NCBI RefSeq assembly: GCF_000420025.1
Contig: NZ_ATUD01000013.1
Location: 62,001 to 126,000 of the forward strand
Direction: 5' to 3'
DNA from: Patulibacter americanus DSM 16676
GTDB lineage: Bacteria; Actinomycetota; Thermoleophilia; Solirubrobacterales; Solirubrobacteraceae
DNA length: 64,000 nucleotides
Shown here: positions 55,193-63,247 of the stretch, one piece after another
How positions within the stretch are numbered: position 1 is the stretch's first letter
How the letters are laid out: every line of letters begins with the position of its first letter
Notes under the pieces: generated by a model
The model's input: the letters and a program-made list of their open reading frames with translations, nothing else
The model's database searches: none
Told to the model about the DNA's origin: nothing
Made by a program: the position numbers and the translations under genes

Positions 55193-57469
55193 ATGAACAC
55201 AGACGGGAAATCGTTCCATGCCTCCCGCCATCACCGATCAGGGATGCCCGTGAGGCGGGCCCTCGTCCGCGGGACGCTCTACGGCGTCACCGCGCTGCTC
55301 GCCACTGCTGGTGCCGCCGGGGCAGCGACGCCCCCGGTCTCGGAACCGGTCGGGGGCTACCCGGACGGTCGCAAGGCCGAACTCGTCTCAACGGCGGACA
55401 CCAACGGCGCGCCGGTCGCCGTGGCGGCGCCTGCAGCGGACGACGGGAGCACGGTGGCTTTCGAGATGCCCGGTGCGTCGGATGACGCCCTGGCGTCCCC
55501 GCAGACGACTGCGACGGTCGCCCGCCGAACGGGTAGCGGATGGGCGCTGAAGCCGGCCAACCCGCAAGTCGACAATACGTTCGGTGGATCCGACTTCTTC
55601 CCGGTGGCGTTCTCCCCGGCGTTCGATCGGCTCCTGGTCCGGAGTACCGCGATCATGGCGCCGGACGATCGCAACGTCGAGCCGGATGCGTACTCGGTCG
55701 ACCTCGAAGGGCCCACCCCGACCGCGACCCGCATCTCGAAGAACCCGCTGGATCCGACCACGACGGGCGGCGACTTCACCGTCAACGTTATCGGGGCATC
55801 GGCCGATCGGCGGACCGTCATCTTCTCGATGGGTCAAGACAACCCGCTGGCGGACGGTGCTGCGCCGTCGACGGCCACGATCTACCGCTGGCGCGATGGT
55901 GAGCTGGAGATCGCGTCGCGGCTGCCGGATGGGAGCACGACACAGAGCCCGTTCGCGCAAACGGTCGCCTTGTCGGCGGCCGACTACGGGACCCAGACGT
56001 CCTTCACCCCACGATTCGTGGCGCACGGAGGAACGCACGCGACGTCGGAGGACGGGTCGCGCGTGTACTTTGCGAACAGCGACCTCGACTTCAACCTCGG
56101 ACAGTTCACCCAAACGTTGTACGTTCGCGACGGCGACCGTACCCTGCCCGTGTCGGGGTCCCGTCGCCCGGGGGATGATCCGGTCTCGCTCGACGCCCAG
56201 TTCATCGGCGCGAGCCGCGACGGTGGGACTGCGTATTTCCACAGCAATCAGGCGCTTACGACTGCGGCGAACACCGGAGGGCTCTACCGGTACACGGTCG
56301 ACGGGGACGAGCTCGAGCTCTTGACGCCCGCGACGACGTCGGGCCAGTCGGGGATCACCGGGGCAATCCTGTCCGACGACTCCTCGACGCTGTACTTCGT
56401 CTCGACCGAGAAGATGACGGCGGACGCGATCGACGGCCAGCAGAACGCGTACCGATGGACTGCTGACGGCCTCGATCTCGTCTCCACGTGGTCGGGTGCA
56501 GGGGCGACCGTGGATCGCGTCACGCGAGACGGCCGTTACGTGGTCTTCCGCTCCTATGCCTCGATCGGCGGTGCGCAGAACGCTGACTTCCAGGCCCTCT
56601 ACCGGTACGACGCGGAAGCAGACGAACTCGACTGCGTGTCGTGTCGACCGGACGGTGCGCCCAGCACGGCAGATGCCGCGCTCGACGTGCCCTATCCGTC
56701 CCCCGCGGTGCGCCCTGGTGGCCTGCGGAACATCGCCGATGACGGCACGGTGTTCTTCCTGTCTCGCGATCGCATCGTCGCTGGCGACACCAACGATGTT
56801 CATGACGTCTATCGGTACGGCGCTGACGGGCCGCGTCTGCTCACGCCGGGCACCGGCGACGAGGACAGCTTCCTTGGCGACAACAGCGACGACGGCAAGA
56901 CCGTCTTCGTACTGACGGCGAGCCGGTTGGTTGCAGCGGACCGGGACGCGGGCGTGCCGGACGCCTACGCGCTCCGGGTCGGCGGCGGCTTCGCCGACCC
57001 GCCCCCGGCTCCCGCCGACTGCGACGGCGAGACCTGCCGTCCTCCCGAGAGCGGCCGGCCCCCGGCGCCGCTGCCGAGGAGCAGTGTCCCCGGCGCGGGG
57101 AACGTGGACCCGCCGAAGCTGCCGGAGCGCAAGCCGGGCGGGATCTCGACCCTCAAGGCGCCGAGCCGGTCTGCCCTGCGCACGCTGGCAAAGCAGGGGA
57201 AGGTCAAGGTTCGCGTGGCCATTCGGGGTGGAGGACGCATCACGCTGAAGGCAACGGCGTCGGTCGACGGACGTAACCGTACGGTCGGTTCGGGGTCGCG
57301 AACGATCAGGTCCACAAGGTTCAAGACCGTGTCGGTCAGGCTGCGGCTGTCGCCCGCCGCACGCCGCGAACTGCGCCGGTCGGGCCGACTGCGCATGCGC
57401 CTCGCGGCCGAAGTCACGGGCTCGAACGCGACGCTCGTCCGCCGCTTCACCGTCAGGAGCGGGCGATGA
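55193..57469 (+). CDS. Secreted beta-propeller (PD40/TolB-like) protein with C-terminal basic beta module
   Basis: 758 residues; AGGAGG lies about nine bases before the ATG. A signal peptide (TLYGVTALLATAGAAGAATP) is followed by about 540 residues of repeated strands with motifs such as DGSRVYFANSDLDF, SDDSSTLYFVSTEKM, TRDGRYVVFRSYAS, DDGTVFFLSRDRIV and DDGKTVFVLTASRL, i.e. WD40-like PD40 propeller blades. A Pro-rich linker leads to a C-terminal module (RTLAKQGKVKVRVAIRGGGR ... VSVRLRLSPAARRELRRSGR) shared with the next protein. The ATGA overlap with that gene implies joint function at the cell surface. Confidence 0.85.
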   Translation: MNTDGKSFHASRHHRSGMPVRRALVRGTLYGVTALLATAGAAGAATPPVSEPVGGYPDGRKAELVSTADTNGAPVAVAAPAADDGSTVAFEMPGASDDALASPQTTATVARRTGSGWALKPANPQVDNTFGGSDFFPVAFSPAFDRLLVRSTAIMAPDDRNVEPDAYSVDLEGPTPTATRISKNPLDPTTTGGDFTVNVIGASADRRTVIFSMGQDNPLADGAAPSTATIYRWRDGELEIASRLPDGSTTQSPFAQTVALSAADYGTQTSFTPRFVAHGGTHATSEDGSRVYFANSDLDFNLGQFTQTLYVRDGDRTLPVSGSRRPGDDPVSLDAQFIGASRDGGTAYFHSNQALTTAANTGGLYRYTVDGDELELLTPATTSGQSGITGAILSDDSSTLYFVSTEKMTADAIDGQQNAYRWTADGLDLVSTWSGAGATVDRVTRDGRYVVFRSYASIGGAQNADFQALYRYDAEADELDCVSCRPDGAPSTADAALDVPYPSPAVRPGGLRNIADDGTVFFLSRDRIVAGDTNDVHDVYRYGADGPRLLTPGTGDEDSFLGDNSDDGKTVFVLTASRLVAADRDAGVPDAYALRVGGGFADPPPAPADCDGETCRPPESGRPPAPLPRSSVPGAGNVDPPKLPERKPGGISTLKAPSRSALRTLAKQGKVKVRVAIRGGGRITLKATASVDGRNRTVGSGSRTIRSTRFKTVSVRLRLSPAARRELRRSGRLRMRLAAEVTGSNATLVRRFTVRSGR

Positions 57470-60400
57470 GCTTCCGCGGAACCACGACAGACCTCGACAA
57501 GGCAGACATCCTCATGACCCCGCCCAAGCGCCTTGCCGGAAGCATCCGCACCGGCCTGGCGGTCCTCGGCGTCGTGCTCGTCTCGGCCGTCGGTGCAGCG
57601 CCGGCCGGCGCCGCATTCGGCGCGTCGGACTTCTCGACGCGGTTCGTGCAGCCGCGGACTGACCCCATTGGCGGTGATTATGGGCCGGCCGTGACGCGCG
57701 CCGGAGGCCACGGCGATCTGGTGGTGGACTTTAGCTTCAACACCGCGGACGACGGCATAACGCCGACCGAGGCACCTGACGAGAGCCTCAAAACGGCGAC
57801 CGTGGACCTGCCCGCGGGGTTCTATGGCAATCCACGGAACGCCCCCACGTGTTCCAGCCAGGCGTTCTCGGACATCTACGCCCTGCGTTGCCCGGCCGGC
57901 AGCCAGGTCGGACGAGTGGAGATCTACACGGCTCCCGTCGAACCGGGTAGTCCGGAGCCTCCGGTGAGTGGTGTGACCCCGGGCCTGTACAACCTTGCGA
58001 CGGCCGACGACGAAACGGCGCGCATTGGGTTCGCCGCAGCCACCGTCCCGGTCCAGGTCTCAATCACCCCGCGGAGCACCGGGGATTACGGGCTCACTGC
58101 AACGGTCAAGAACACCACACAGGCTCTCTCGGTGTACCGGGTGCGCATGACGATCTGGGGTGATCCCAGCGACCCGGCCCACGACGCAGAACGAGAGGTG
58201 CCGGCGGCGAGCCCGCTACCGGGCACGCCTGCGCGACCGTTCCTGTCCATGCCTTCGCGTTGCGACGGGGCGCTCACCTCAACGCTTCGGGCGAACTCGT
58301 GGGAGAACCCGAAACAGCTGGTCAGCAGGGACTCAACCATTCCTGCGCTGACGGACTGTGACCAGCTGTCCTTCGAGCCGTCGCTCACCGTTGCTCCCAC
58401 CGGGGCATTGGCCGGTCAGCCGTCCGGGTACGGCATCGATCTCAATGTCCCCCAGACGGAGACGGTCGACGAGCCGGCGACACCAACGGTGAAGGACGTG
58501 TCGGCCGCGTTGCCGGAGGGTGTCGCGATCTCCCCGGGTGCCGCCGACGGGCTGCGTGCGTGCTCAGACGAGCAGCTGGCCACGGAGTCCGCGGATAAGG
58601 AGTCGTGCCCCGACGCCTCGAAGATCGGTATCGCGCGGATCTCGACGCCGCTCCTCGAGGAGAAGCTCGAAGGCTCGGTCTATCTGGGGACGCAGAAGTC
58701 CCAGGACCCGGCATCGGGCGAGATGTACCGGATGTTCATAGCCGCGTACGGCAAGGGCGTGCGGGTGAAGCTGAAGGGCCAGATCAAGGCGGACCCGCGC
58801 ACCGGGCAGCTGACTGCGTCGTTCGCGCAGAACCCGCAGCTGCCGTTCGACAACCTGCATCTGCAGCTCGACGACGGACCGCGCGCAGTGCTCGTCAACC
58901 CGACGACGTGCGGGACGAAGACCACGCGTTCCGTCGTGTCGTCCTACGCCGGGCAGAGTGCCACCTCGGATTCGTCGTTCGAGATCAACCAGGGGTGTCC
59001 CACGGGCCAGTTCTCCCCGGCGTTCACCGCAGGCACCCTCGATCCGTTCGCGGGCGGGCTGTCCCCGTTCGTGATGACGACGACGCGCACGGACGCGGAC
59101 CAGGATCTCTCCGGCATCCGACTGGACCTGCCGTCAGGCCTGCTCGGGATGCTCGGCAAGATCCCGGTGTGCGGCGACGCGCAGGCGGCGGTCGGCACGT
59201 GCGAGGCCGTCTCGAGGCTGGGGTCCACCACCGTGGGGGTCGGCACCGGGCCGAACCCGTACGCGCTGGGCGGCACCGTGTCGCTCGCTGGCCCGTACAA
59301 GGGCGCGCCGTACTCCCTCTCGATCGCGGTCCCCGCGAAGGCTGGTCCGCTCGATCTCGGGATGGTCGTGGTGCGGTCGCCGCTCATCATCGACGCAAAC
59401 AAGGCCAGGGTGTCGGCCCCGGTCGATGACCTGCCGCAGATCGTCGGGGGCGTCCCGATGCACTACCGCTCGATCAGCGTGGCCCTCGACCGGCCCGGGT
59501 TCATGTTCAACGCGACGAACTGCTCTCCGCAGACCGTCGTGGGGACGCTCACGAGCTCGAACGGCGCCGTTCAGAGGCCCGGTGTGCGCTACCAAGCGCA
59601 GGGCTGCGACAAGCTGAAGCTGACGCCCTCGCTGAAGCTCACCTACTCCGGCAAGGCGGACCTGAAGAAGGGCAAGAACCCCAAGTTCACGGCCGATCTG
59701 GGCCAGACGTTCGGGCAGGCGGGACTCAAGCGGGTGCGGGTCACGCTACCGCTGACGTCGACGCTGAAGGCGGACAACGCCAACGCGCTCTGCACCCCGG
59801 CGCAGGCCGCGGCGCGGGACTGTCCCGCGGCGTCGATCGTGGGCCGGGCGTCGGCGACGACCCCCGCGCTGCACGAGCCCCTCACCGGGCCCGTGTACTT
59901 CCTCCAAGGCACGAAGACGACGGCTTCCGGCAAGGTCGTGAAGACCCTGCCCAAGCTGTGGCTCAAACTGCGTGGCAGCGGCGTGGATCTCGATCTGCGC
60001 GCCGATTCGGCCACCAACAACAAGACGAGCCAGCTGATGGCCACGTTCGTCGACATCCCGGACGCCCCGATCGCGAACTTCAAGCTCGAGATTGACGGCG
60101 GCTCGAAGGGCATCCTCGGGGCGCCCAGCGACCGGGACCCATGCATCGCCAGCCGCCGTGCGGAGGTGCAGTTCGACGGCCAGAACGGCGCCCGGCAGAT
60201 CCGCTCGCTCAACATCGCGGCCCCGGACTGCGGGGTGCGAGCGGAAATGAACGCGACCTCGAAGCGCGCCCGGGTCTGGTTCACGGGAATCGGGGCCGGC
60301 AAGGTGACCGTCTCGGGCAAGGGCCTGGTGAAGCGCAGCCGCACGATCAAGAGCAATAGCCGCGCGACGGTCACGGTAAGGCTCAGCGCGTCCACCCGGC

Positions 60401-60528
60401 GCCAGATCGCCTCAGGCCGCACGGTCAAGCTTCGCCTGACGGCGACGTTCGACCCGCAGGCCAGGGGTAAGAAGACGACGAAGATCACGAAGACGGTGAC
60501 GATCAAGGGCGCGAAGAAGCGCCGTTGA
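57466..60528 (+). CDS. Large secreted repeat protein (Thermoleophilia-type) with C-terminal basic beta module
   Basis: 1020 residues; ATG 57466 overlaps the upstream stop (ATGA) and has AGGAG upstream; an ATG at 57514 would also leave a signal peptide. The hydrophobic segment TGLAVLGVVLVSAVGAAPAG ends at AAFGASDFSTRF. Two or more homologous beta-rich units follow, each with a Cys-containing motif of the form CPxxSxxGxxxxxTP (ESCPDASKIGIARISTP; RDCPAASIVGRASATTP) and segments like LEGSVYLGTQKSQD and LTGPVYFLQGTKTT. The C-terminus is the basic module SRATVTVRLSASTRRQIASG. Families of such proteins are numerous in this class. Function unknown; probably a surface layer or adhesion protein. Confidence 0.85.
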   Translation: MSFRGTTTDLDKADILMTPPKRLAGSIRTGLAVLGVVLVSAVGAAPAGAAFGASDFSTRFVQPRTDPIGGDYGPAVTRAGGHGDLVVDFSFNTADDGITPTEAPDESLKTATVDLPAGFYGNPRNAPTCSSQAFSDIYALRCPAGSQVGRVEIYTAPVEPGSPEPPVSGVTPGLYNLATADDETARIGFAAATVPVQVSITPRSTGDYGLTATVKNTTQALSVYRVRMTIWGDPSDPAHDAEREVPAASPLPGTPARPFLSMPSRCDGALTSTLRANSWENPKQLVSRDSTIPALTDCDQLSFEPSLTVAPTGALAGQPSGYGIDLNVPQTETVDEPATPTVKDVSAALPEGVAISPGAADGLRACSDEQLATESADKESCPDASKIGIARISTPLLEEKLEGSVYLGTQKSQDPASGEMYRMFIAAYGKGVRVKLKGQIKADPRTGQLTASFAQNPQLPFDNLHLQLDDGPRAVLVNPTTCGTKTTRSVVSSYAGQSATSDSSFEINQGCPTGQFSPAFTAGTLDPFAGGLSPFVMTTTRTDADQDLSGIRLDLPSGLLGMLGKIPVCGDAQAAVGTCEAVSRLGSTTVGVGTGPNPYALGGTVSLAGPYKGAPYSLSIAVPAKAGPLDLGMVVVRSPLIIDANKARVSAPVDDLPQIVGGVPMHYRSISVALDRPGFMFNATNCSPQTVVGTLTSSNGAVQRPGVRYQAQGCDKLKLTPSLKLTYSGKADLKKGKNPKFTADLGQTFGQAGLKRVRVTLPLTSTLKADNANALCTPAQAAARDCPAASIVGRASATTPALHEPLTGPVYFLQGTKTTASGKVVKTLPKLWLKLRGSGVDLDLRADSATNNKTSQLMATFVDIPDAPIANFKLEIDGGSKGILGAPSDRDPCIASRRAEVQFDGQNGARQIRSLNIAAPDCGVRAEMNATSKRARVWFTGIGAGKVTVSGKGLVKRSRTIKSNSRATVTVRLSASTRRQIASGRTVKLRLTATFDPQARGKKTTKITKTVTIKGAKKRR

Positions 60529-60574
60529 TCCGCTGATCTCGCCACCGCCCGCTCGGGCGGCGGCGTCGGCGTCC

Positions 60575-60610
60575 CGAGGCGCCCCGGACCTGCGAGTCCG
60601 GGGCGCCTCG
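60575..60610 (+). terminator. Terminator of the secreted-protein pair
   Basis: Perfect 15-bp stem CGAGGCGCCCCGGAC / GTCCGGGGCGCCTCG with a 6-base loop, 46 bases after the stop. Confidence 0.85.
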
Positions 60611-60871
60611 TGCGTTCTGGCGTGCCGTACGGTCGGGTGCGCTCTGTTAGCGGCGTGTGAAAGAAACCCCCGCCGCGCTCGATGCCGCGGGAGACTCACC
60701 CCGTAGGTTCGCCTACCGCCCGTCGTGGTCCCGGATTCCGCGGCCTGCACCAAGGAGGGACCGCGGCGGGTGACATGGCGCGTTCGGCCGCCGCCGTGTG
60801 TGCGGTGCGTACGACGTCTAGCCATCCGTCGAATCACGGGCCCGCCGGGCTAACGCCGTTGCTACCCGTGG

Positions 60872-60877
60872 TACAAA
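60872..60877 (+). promoter_or_regulatory. Possible -10 of leaderless mRNA
   Basis: TACAAA ends seven bases before the GTG at 60885, matching the spacing seen at other genes here, although the last base is not T. Confidence 0.35.
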
Positions 60878-60884
60878 CCTGCGC

Positions 60885-61721
60885 GTGTACACCGCCTATG
60901 ACCGGCTGGATCCGGATGCGTCACCTGGCCAGCTTCATGTCCGCAGGCTGGCAGAGGAGGCGCAGTCCGTCGACGCGTTCTGCGCCCTGATGCAGCGCGA
61001 CCGGCCGCTCCTGCACGGCGACAAGGTGCTCGGCCGGCCCGACACGACGACGGTCTGCGAACGGGCGTACCTCACGTGGCAGCAGCGGCGGGGCGACACG
61101 GCCCAGGAGGACGGCGTCCTGCAGGAGCGGCACGCGGCCTACGTCGGCGAGCGCGGCGACGAGCCGCACGGCGGGACCCTCGCCACGCTGCTCGCCCCCG
61201 ACGGCGACGAGCCGCCGCTGGCCACGAAGATCCTCTTCAGCCTCTTCCACGACGGCCCCGACCCGACGGTTATGGGTGCCAAGCGGCTCGGCGGCCGGGT
61301 CTTCCCCGAGGAGGGGGTCGTGGTCTGCGACGGCGGGTCGCAGCGGGTGGCCGCCCACGTCGCCGGCGGGGTGCTGCTCACGCCCGAGCTCGGCGGGGAG
61401 TGGTCGGTGATCCGCACGACGGCGGACCGCGAGCTGCTCGACGCGCTGCGCCTCTTCACCGAGGTCGTCGACCCCGACGGCCTGCTCGTCCCCCAGCCCG
61501 CCGACGACGTCGAGGCCGTGCGTGGCCAGCTCGTCGCGATGGCGGGCCAGTTCGAGGACCTCTTCGTGCGCCGCCTCCGCATGCCGGAGTCGACGCGCGC
61601 GGAGCTCTACCACCGCCCGCTCGACACGACGCTCGAGCGGCTGTCGGACGAGATCGACCGCCTGGTCGCCCAGGTGCGGCGGGAGAGCCGGCCGCGGCGG
61701 CGGCTGATCCGGCGAGGCTGA
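60885..61721 (+). CDS. Hypothetical protein
   Basis: 278 residues, GTG start without ribosome-binding site. Soluble, acidic then basic at the C-terminus (RRESRPRRRLIRRG). Conserved-looking stretches include VDAFCALMQRDRPLLHGDKVLG, ATKILFSLFHDGPDPTVMGAKR and VVVCDGGSQRVAAHV, the latter beta-rich; the C-terminal 80 residues are helical. I recognise no family or catalytic motif. It stands alone between the secreted-protein operon and the degraded toxin-antitoxin island. Confidence 0.6.
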   Translation: MYTAYDRLDPDASPGQLHVRRLAEEAQSVDAFCALMQRDRPLLHGDKVLGRPDTTTVCERAYLTWQQRRGDTAQEDGVLQERHAAYVGERGDEPHGGTLATLLAPDGDEPPLATKILFSLFHDGPDPTVMGAKRLGGRVFPEEGVVVCDGGSQRVAAHVAGGVLLTPELGGEWSVIRTTADRELLDALRLFTEVVDPDGLLVPQPADDVEAVRGQLVAMAGQFEDLFVRRLRMPESTRAELYHRPLDTTLERLSDEIDRLVAQVRRESRPRRRLIRRG

Positions 61722-61795
61722 ACGTCGGGCTCACGGCGGTCGCGTACACCGCTGCGGCCGTGGACCACGTCGGCCGCACGCCGTAGCCTCGTGCC

Positions 61796-62128
61796 ATGGG
61801 AGACGCCGTCAGCATCGGTGAGGCCAAGACGCACCTGTCGCACCTCGTCGCCCGCGTTGAGGCCGGTGAGGAGATCGTGCTCCAACGCGGGAACAGCCCG
61901 GTGGCCAAGCTGGTGCGGTACGAGGAGCCGGCGAAGCCGCGCACCCCGGGGGCGCTGAAGGGACGGATCCGTATTCACGAAGGCTTCGACGACCCGACGC
62001 CCGGGTTCGAACCGGCAGCTCCCGCTCCCACGGCGGAGGAGCTCGACCGGCGCATCAGTGAATGCGGTCGCGCCGCGATCACGACGGACGACATCCTCAC
62101 CGCCCGAGACGCTGCCCGCCGCCTTTGA
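61796..62128 (+). CDS. Phd/YefM-family antitoxin
   Basis: 110 residues. The N-terminal DAVSIGEAKTHLSHLVARVE with EAGEEIVLQRGNSPVAKLV is the DNA-binding half of Phd/YefM-type antitoxins; ALKGRIRIHEGFDDP matches the toxin-neutralising region start. The C-terminal about 40 residues differ from the usual short tail. TAGCCT at 61784-61789 ends six bases before the ATG. The expected PIN-domain toxin gene directly downstream is broken (next entry), so this is an orphan antitoxin. Confidence 0.85.
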   Translation: MGDAVSIGEAKTHLSHLVARVEAGEEIVLQRGNSPVAKLVRYEEPAKPRTPGALKGRIRIHEGFDDPTPGFEPAAPAPTAEELDRRISECGRAAITTDDILTARDAARRL

Positions 62129-62247
62129 GGTCGGTCGCCGACGCGTCCGGCGTCATCGCGTAGCTCCTACAGGCAGGCTCGGCGCAGCGTCCGAAGGCGT
62201 CCGGGATCGCCGGGGCGAGAATCGGCGTCACGCCCAGAGCCCGTTGA
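62125..62247 (+). pseudogene. VapC-like PIN toxin remnant
   Basis: A TTG overlapping the antitoxin stop opens a frame reading LRSVADASGVIA, then TAG (62161-62163), then LLQAGSAQRPKASG before a second stop. VADASGVIA-LLQAG fits the N-terminus of VapC PIN domains (first catalytic Asp in the VxDASxxxA motif). The rest of the toxin is missing. Confidence 0.55.
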
Positions 62248-62596
62248 GCGGCACGGCGAACAGGCGGTCGCCGAAGGGCACGGTGCCCTCCCCGCTGTAC
62301 AGCACCGCCCCGCCGCGGAATCGCGGTCCGAGCTTGTCCCATAGGTGGCGCAGGCCGGAGAAGTCGGACGCGCTGACCGACGCGGCGGTCTTCACCTCCA
62401 CGCCCGCGATGTCGCCGCTCTGGAGCTCGAGGACGAGGTCGACCTCTCGCCCGTCCTTGTCGCGGTAGTGGTATGGGCGCGCGACGCTAGCGCCGGCCAA
62501 TATGGAATTCGCCCGTCGGCCAATGTGGAACAGCCGGGCCGTCCGATGAGGAGAGCGGTCGAACACGGCCGTCAGCCCCAACCGGCTCGATGTCAC
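62228..62596 (-). pseudogene. C-terminal fragment of DUF4143 AAA-type ATPase
   Basis: The translated C-terminus, from about 62476 down, reads YHYRDKDGREVDLVLELQSG, IAGVEVKTAASVSASDFSGL and VLYSGEGTVPFGDRLFAVP, which is the nuclease-like DUF4143 domain (E-V-K and DxDxxExD-type residues) that ends ATPases of the DUF4143 family. The ATPase half (Walker A/B) is absent and the first 40 residues of the frame are unrelated. Such genes are mobile-type accessory genes; this is a truncated remnant. Confidence 0.75.
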
Positions 62597-62644
62597 GGGC
62601 CCGACGGGCGCTGGTGTCGCCTCGGGGAGGCACGTAACGTTTGC

Positions 62645-62678
62645 ATTACTGAAACGCGTACATTACCGTTACGTAGGC
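62645..62678 (+). promoter_or_regulatory. AT-rich operator/promoter region of the HigBA remnant
   Basis: CGTAACG (about 62633-62639) and CGTTACG (62667-62673) form an inverted repeat, and GCATTAC/ACATTAC are direct repeats within it. This is unusually AT-rich for the window and fits autoregulation by the HigA-type protein downstream. Confidence 0.45.
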
Positions 62679-62717
62679 ATGTGGACCGTCCTCTTCAGCG
62701 CCGACCGGGACGACTGA
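62679..62717 (+). pseudogene. HigB-like toxin remnant (12 codons)
   Basis: ATG to TGA gives MWTVLFSADRDD, the typical start of phage-derived Gp49/HigB toxins (MWxVLFSDxF). The stop overlaps the antitoxin ATG as TGATG. The remaining about 90 codons are missing, so an internal deletion is likely. Confidence 0.6.
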
Positions 62718-63052
62718 TGAACGCCAAGATCTCGAAGACCCTCACCGAGATCCGCGCGCAGCGAGCCGTCACCCCGCAGATGCACGAGCGGACCGCCGAG
62801 GAGCGGGAGGTCCTCGGTGCCGAGATCGCGCTGCATGCGTTGCGCGAGCGCGCCGGCGTCAGCCAGGCCGATCTCGCCGACCGCCTCAGCGTCAGCCGCC
62901 CCCGCGTCTCCGCGATCGAGCGCGGCAGCGACGACCTCCGCGTGTCGACGGTCAAGCGCTATGTGGAGGCCCTCGGCGGATCCATGCGCATGGTGGCCAC
63001 GATCGACGGCCAGGACATCGACCTCGACCCGCAACGCACCGCCGGCGCCTGA
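62717..63052 (+). CDS. HigA-type XRE antitoxin
   Basis: 111 residues from the ATG at 62717. Helix-turn-helix of the XRE family: LHALRERAGVSQADLADRLS and VSRPRVSAIERGSDDLRVST (about residues 35-75), then YVEALGGSMRMVATIDGQDI, the C-terminal pattern of HigA proteins paired with Gp49-like HigB. The toxin upstream is reduced to 12 codons, so the protein is an orphan regulator that may repress its own promoter. Confidence 0.85.
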   Translation: MNAKISKTLTEIRAQRAVTPQMHERTAEEREVLGAEIALHALRERAGVSQADLADRLSVSRPRVSAIERGSDDLRVSTVKRYVEALGGSMRMVATIDGQDIDLDPQRTAGA

Positions 63053-63202
63053 CCGGCCGCCGCTGCCCTCCGCGACGGGCCTCCGGCCACGGCGAGCGGG
63101 GAGCGCGGCTCGGTGCGGAGCACCGACCCCTGGTACTTCGATTTGCAGTCGAAGGCCCGGCCAGGTTGCGGTCGGCGCCGATGACCGGCGAAGTGGCCTT
63201 GC

Positions 63203-63242
63203 GGCTACTTGCAGCTACTTGAAATAAGTAGCCGACAAGTAG
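63203..63242. repeat. Nested inverted repeats of CTACTTG
   Basis: GGCTACTT (63203-63210) pairs with AAGTAGCC (63226-63233), and CTACTTG (63215-63221) pairs with CAAGTAG (63236-63242). The block lies between the 3' ends of the HigA-type gene and the minus-strand regulator and could be a two-way terminator or a binding site. Confidence 0.6.
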
Positions 63243-63247
63243 TCCGT

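Larger units (their letters stand above)
60529..60884. other. Intergenic region with terminator
   Basis: 356 bp without a gene. It contains the terminator at 60575-60610 and, at its right end, the probable promoter of the next gene. Nothing else recognised. Confidence 0.6.

Noticed and set aside
63124..63175. tRNA-like stem ACTTCGATTTGCAGTCGAAG
   Set aside because: An anticodon-like arm can be drawn, but no acceptor, D-arm or T-arm pairs in the flanks.
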